A stretch of 64,000 bases of DNA from Coenobita brevimanus (Eukaryota > Arthropoda > Malacostraca > Decapoda > Coenobitidae), in NCBI GenBank assembly GCA_032717465.1, contig CM064669.1, positions 43,212,267 to 43,276,266 of the forward strand, given 5' to 3'. This document shows, in pieces, positions 59,898 to 64,000 of the stretch; positions within the stretch are counted from its first letter, which is position 1; each line of letters opens with the position of its first letter. The notes below the pieces were generated by a model. That model did not search any database. It had not been told where the DNA came from and worked only from the letters and a program-made list of their open reading frames with translations. A program made the position numbers and the translations under genes.

Positions 59898-60193
59898 ATT
59901 CTTGCCTTTCCTTATCATTATACTGGTTTATTCTTGCCTTTCCTTATCATTATACTGGTTTATTCTTGCCTTTCCTTATCATTATACTGGTTTATTCTTG
60001 CCTTTTCTTATCATTATACTGGTTTATTCTTGCCTTTCCTAATCATTATACTGGTTTATTCATGCCTTTTCTTATCATTATACTGGTTTATTCTTGCCTT
60101 TCCTTATCATTATACTGGTTTATTCTTGCCTTTCCTTATCATTATACTGGTTTATTCTTGCCTTTCCTTATCATTATACTGGTCTATTCTTGC
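59898..60193. repeat. 32-bp minisatellite, nine units, copy 3
   Basis: One unit more than copies 1 and 2. Confidence 0.97.
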
Positions 60194-60417
60194 CACCTCT
60201 ATACAATTACATTCAGCACTGGCGATACATCTAGTAGTGACAAGGAAAATAATACTATATCTAATCTCTCTAGTTCAAAAAATCTCTTCTGTGTTGAATA
60301 AAAGCGTCTAAAAGTAATACTAAAATAACTGATATCATCCGGCCGAAGGGGTTAAATGCTTCAGCAAGATGACATCTCTCACTTTATTCTTGCTACCCTG
60401 TTGGAGCAGAGTGCATA

Positions 60418-60903
60418 CCTCCGCCAGGGTTTGAGAGTATAAAGACAAACTGGGACAAGTCTGACCCTCACCTCTTGACAAAAATTCAAGATTGTAGCAA
60501 AATGTTCAAGGTCACATGTCAAGAATGTAGCACGAAATGAACAGATTTTATGCAAGGGATATTATGCCTGTCTCATGTCTTGGTCCCTTGTCTTTATTTT
60601 GTTTCAAGACATTCATCTTGACTTTTCACCTTTTCGTTCAAAATTCAATCACTTAATCTACTGTCAATCCTCCATCGCTAATCTATATTTGATGCATATC
60701 CATCCAACAGATTTCCTTTGTCATGATGCTGACCTTGACTTGTGGCCTATTGCGCCCAAAATTTGATCATTATTTCCTCTGATGGTTTTCATTTGGTTTT
60801 CTACATCTGGTGAAAAATCCATCAAATAATTTTCCGTACCGGCAATGGTGGCAAGGGACAGCGTGACCAATCCACCGAACCAACCATTTAACCCTGGCGG
60901 AGG
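60418..60903. mobile_element. TIR element at the copy 3/4 junction
   Basis: Same as at 47035. At copy 1 only the right end (41171-41184) is present because array homology starts inside the element. Confidence 0.55.
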
Positions 60904-60928
60904 TAAAAATACGCCATGGTCATGAAGG

Positions 60929-62173
60929 GGTTAAAACTATCACTACTTGGCTATCAGTAACACAACTACCATTACTGGTAACATTATATCATCACTACTA
61001 TTATCATCGTCTCACTCACTACCATAACTACCACACTGTTCACAACTACCATTGCTGGTAACATTATATCATCACTACTATTATCATCGTCTCACTCATT
61101 ACCATAACTACCATTAACACAACTATCACTGCTGGTAACATTATATCATCACTACTATTATCATCGTCTCACTCATACCATAACTGCCACAATGTTCACA
61201 ACGACCATTGCTGGTAACATTATATCATCACTACTATTATCATCGTCTAACTCACTACCATAACTACCACAATGTTCACAACTATCACTGCTAATAACAT
61301 AATACTTTAATCGTCTAACTCACTATCATAACAGCCATATTGTTCATTAGAATCACTGCTACCACAGTCAACATCACTATCACCAGCACAATTAACACAA
61401 CTATAAGCACCATCACCATCACTACGGCTAGCGCTATCCTTATCACTGCTATCACAGTCAACATCACTATCACCAGAACAATTAACACAACTATAAGCAC
61501 CATCACCATCACTACGGCTACCGCTATCCTTATCACTGCTATCACAGTCAACATCACTATCACCAGCACAATTAACACAACTATAAGCAACATCACCATC
61601 ACTACGGCTAGCGCTATCCTTATCACTGCTATCACAACCAACACCACTATCACCAGCACAATTAACACATCAGTACCATCGCTATCACTTCGACTAGCGC
61701 TATCCTTATCACTGTCATCACAGTCATCACTATCACCAGCACAAATAACACAACTATCAGCAGCATCACAATCACTACGGCTAACACTATCCTCATCCTC
61801 ACCACAATTACCATTATCATCATAACCGTCACTACTACCTCTTTGTAAGTACCGCTACCACAACTACTACTTTTTTCACTATCACCATAGCCTCAACTAC
61901 CACTATCATCTTAATCACCGCTACCACAGCTAACACTATTAACACAATCACCACTGCAACAATTACTATCAATATAATCATCACTACCATCATTACAACT
62001 ATTACCACTATCATTATTTCCACAGTTACTGCTCCACTATTACCAATGACTATCATAATCAATACTACCACAACTATCACTACCATAATCATCACAACCA
62101 CAATTACCACTGTTATAATCACTGCTACCACCATTTACCACTACCACCATCACCGCTACCACAACTACAAGTA
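60929..62173. repeat. ATC/ACC-rich tandem repeat block, copy 4
   Basis: Same as copy 3 with four 90-bp units. Confidence 0.92.
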
Positions 62174-63159
62174 GTTCCACATCTGTATGGATGAAAGGGA
62201 TACTGATGGAGAACACTGCCTCTAATGGCGACAAAAATCGTTGCCTTTATTTCTTGTTGTTGACATACAGGATTTTATTCAGCTTAAGAGAAAACCTCTT
62301 GGTATCTAAGGTGGATAATAGTCCTCATCAGCATTTGAATGAAGGAAATGCTAACTATTTCACTCCTGCTGCGCCAAACCTTTCTATCCACTTCATATAA
62401 TGTTGAATATCGTCTCCATCAGCCTTCTAATAAAAAAAATAATGACTATACCACTCCTGCTGCGCCAAACCATTCTAGTCACTTCACATGTGTGGCCTCT
62501 TATCGTCTCACCGTTAATAAGTGTCCAGTAACCATTTCAGAACGTGAGAAATCTTAACTATTTGGTTCTTGCTATTGCTGAACGATTTTAATTATGTTAG
62601 GGGTGGCCATCGTAGTGTAAGGGTTAAGAAAAGATAAAAACCAGTTCATATATAACATCACAGTTGCATTAACGAACAACCACAGGTTTGGATATTCCAG
62701 GTTTTTTTATAAGTGATGCGCGGTGGCAGATGTGTTGGCCTGGTTAGCTTTGGTTTTGGTAGTGACGGCACAGACACACACGTACAATACACGAGGTAAT
62801 CTGGCGACAGGGTGGCAAGGGTACACGCATTGTGACCCAGCAGGGTATCTCTGACTCTCGGGGTACTCCCCCCCAAGATGCTTCTCGGTGGAGTCCAGAG
62901 CTGAGATTCATCAACAAACTTACAATTAAACCCTCTCCTAACTAAGATTGGCTCTCGTATTCTCACTGGTCAAAGAGGCTCCATACCACCTTTCCCTTAC
63001 CAGCTCACTTCTGTGCATGCCGCGTTAATATTATGCTGTGTTTATGCCAACTGTGTCAATGGTAAGATGTAAAAAGGCATACAAGAGAATATAAAGGTGA
63101 AATATACCACTGTTTCGCTATGGAAAGAGGTACTGGAAGACCTTCCCACCTCTTTGAGG

Positions 63160-63239
63160 GCAGGGTGGCACAGTGGTAGAGCGTCGGACTCGGGACCAGG
63201 AGGTCATGAGTTCGAGCTACGCCCGGTAGCTGCCATGAA
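63160..63239 (+). mobile_element. tRNA-like SINE head, copy 4, closer to consensus
   Basis: A box at 63166 reads TGGCACAGTGGTAGAGCG, a better match to the tRNA consensus than the TGGCCCCGTGG of copies 1-3. The B box is GAGTTCGAGCT. This supports a tRNA origin and shows that copies 1-3 share derived changes. Confidence 0.55.
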
Positions 63240-64000
63240 GGGAGGGGTAACGCCCTGTTGTCACCTGGCAGGGCTCTATGATCTAGCTCCGGGAAACATT
63301 TCCCTTTCCCTTCCCACCTTTCTTTTGTGTATTACACCCGACTATTCCCTTGTATAATATTTATGTCTTTCAAAGGTCGACGCAAGTTGGACAAATAACA
63401 CATCACAGAAGATTAACCTGGCATATGTAAGAATAAATTGATAAGGAAGAGGTGCTACAGAGTCACCTGAGGTGACGAGAATACGAGCCTTGGTTTTCCC
63501 AGGAAGAACAAGATGTTGGGAAAATGTCTGTGCTTTCCTTTGTTTGTCCTTCCTGGAAAAATTTATCTCAGTTAGGCCGGGGAAGTGATGATAAGTTTGT
63601 GTAGTGAATCTTGGCTCGGAAGCATCTGGCTGGTACCTCACACACCCACACCCGCCAATACCAAAACCCGGTGGATTAGGCCTGGCCAGGACCTGACTAC
63701 TAAATGCAGGTTAGGACAGGGACACCACTGGAAAAAAAAAGAGCCGGGACGCTACCTCCTGGGTGGCCTGGAAACGCGTCCAGAAACTCACACGGGTGTG
63801 CAGTTGGTTTTGCAATTCCTCGCACACACAAGTGCATAGATATGAAAATGAAGGAACATGTTAACATTACCGGATTAGTTTTGAGAGTTAGCTTCAGTTC
63901 AAGTAGTTATTGTCGCAATCGAAGGTATTGCTGTGTTGTGCAATCGTCAGTATCAGGTTTCAGAGTATGCAGTACTGTGAATAGCGGCTAAAACTGTCAT

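Larger units (their letters stand above)
53824..60681. repeat. 6.5-kb tandem unit, copy 3, with LINE insertion
   Basis: 6858 bp between marks. The excess over copy 2 is a ~299-bp LINE insertion at 57164-57462, one extra 32-bp minisatellite unit and small GT-length changes. Confidence 0.96.
60682..64000. repeat. 6.5-kb tandem unit, copy 4, cut by window end
   Basis: Almost identical to copy 3 up to about 62335, then clearly diverged (several differences per 70 bp, small indels) to the window end. Confidence 0.95.

Overview
The window is animal nuclear DNA, almost entirely repetitive. I recognise no host gene. All coding signal belongs to retrotransposons: two Ty3/gypsy-type LTR elements and several truncated LINE 3' ends. 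Dinucleotide and trinucleotide repeats, minisatellites and tRNA-derived SINE-like pieces fill much of the rest. This repeat load and the LINE 3'-end type suggest an aquatic arthropod, most likely a decapod crustacean. That assignment is inference; no marker gene is present.

Layout. 1-4291: the 3' part of an LTR element (coiled-coil Gag, CCHC knuckle, DTG protease, D,D35E integrase, truncated RT, 3' LTR). 4292-24011: non-coding DNA with microsatellites, minisatellites, two copies of one LINE 3' end (6.4 and 10.4 kb) and a decayed LINE of another type (19.75-20.37 kb). 24012-33134: a complete LTR retrotransposon on the minus strand, with 981/986-bp LTRs, a 5-bp target duplication GACGG, a PBS-like site, and gag and pol broken by stops and frameshifts. 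Its 3' region holds a ~106-bp tandem array interrupted by a 641-bp hAT-like non-autonomous element with a perfect 8-bp target duplication. 33135-40961: G-rich and pyrimidine-rich simple DNA, microsatellites and another LINE 3' end. 40962-64000: four head-to-tail copies (the last cut by the window end) of a ~6.5-kb unit.

How it fits together. Both LTR elements have integrase before reverse transcriptase (gag-PR-INT-RT-RH), the Ty1/copia order, while their integrases carry a GPY/F-type module and their RTs are Ty3/gypsy-like. This matches the Gmr1-like branch of Ty3/gypsy. Neither is intact: the first has lost the RT YxDD box and RNase H, and the second has five in-frame pol stops despite nearly identical LTRs. 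The 6.5-kb array looks recently homogenised in its core, with diverged outer edges and a LINE insertion in copy 3 only. I found no previously undescribed cellular system. The best candidates for follow-up are the pol order, the nested hAT-like element and the structure of the 6.5-kb array.
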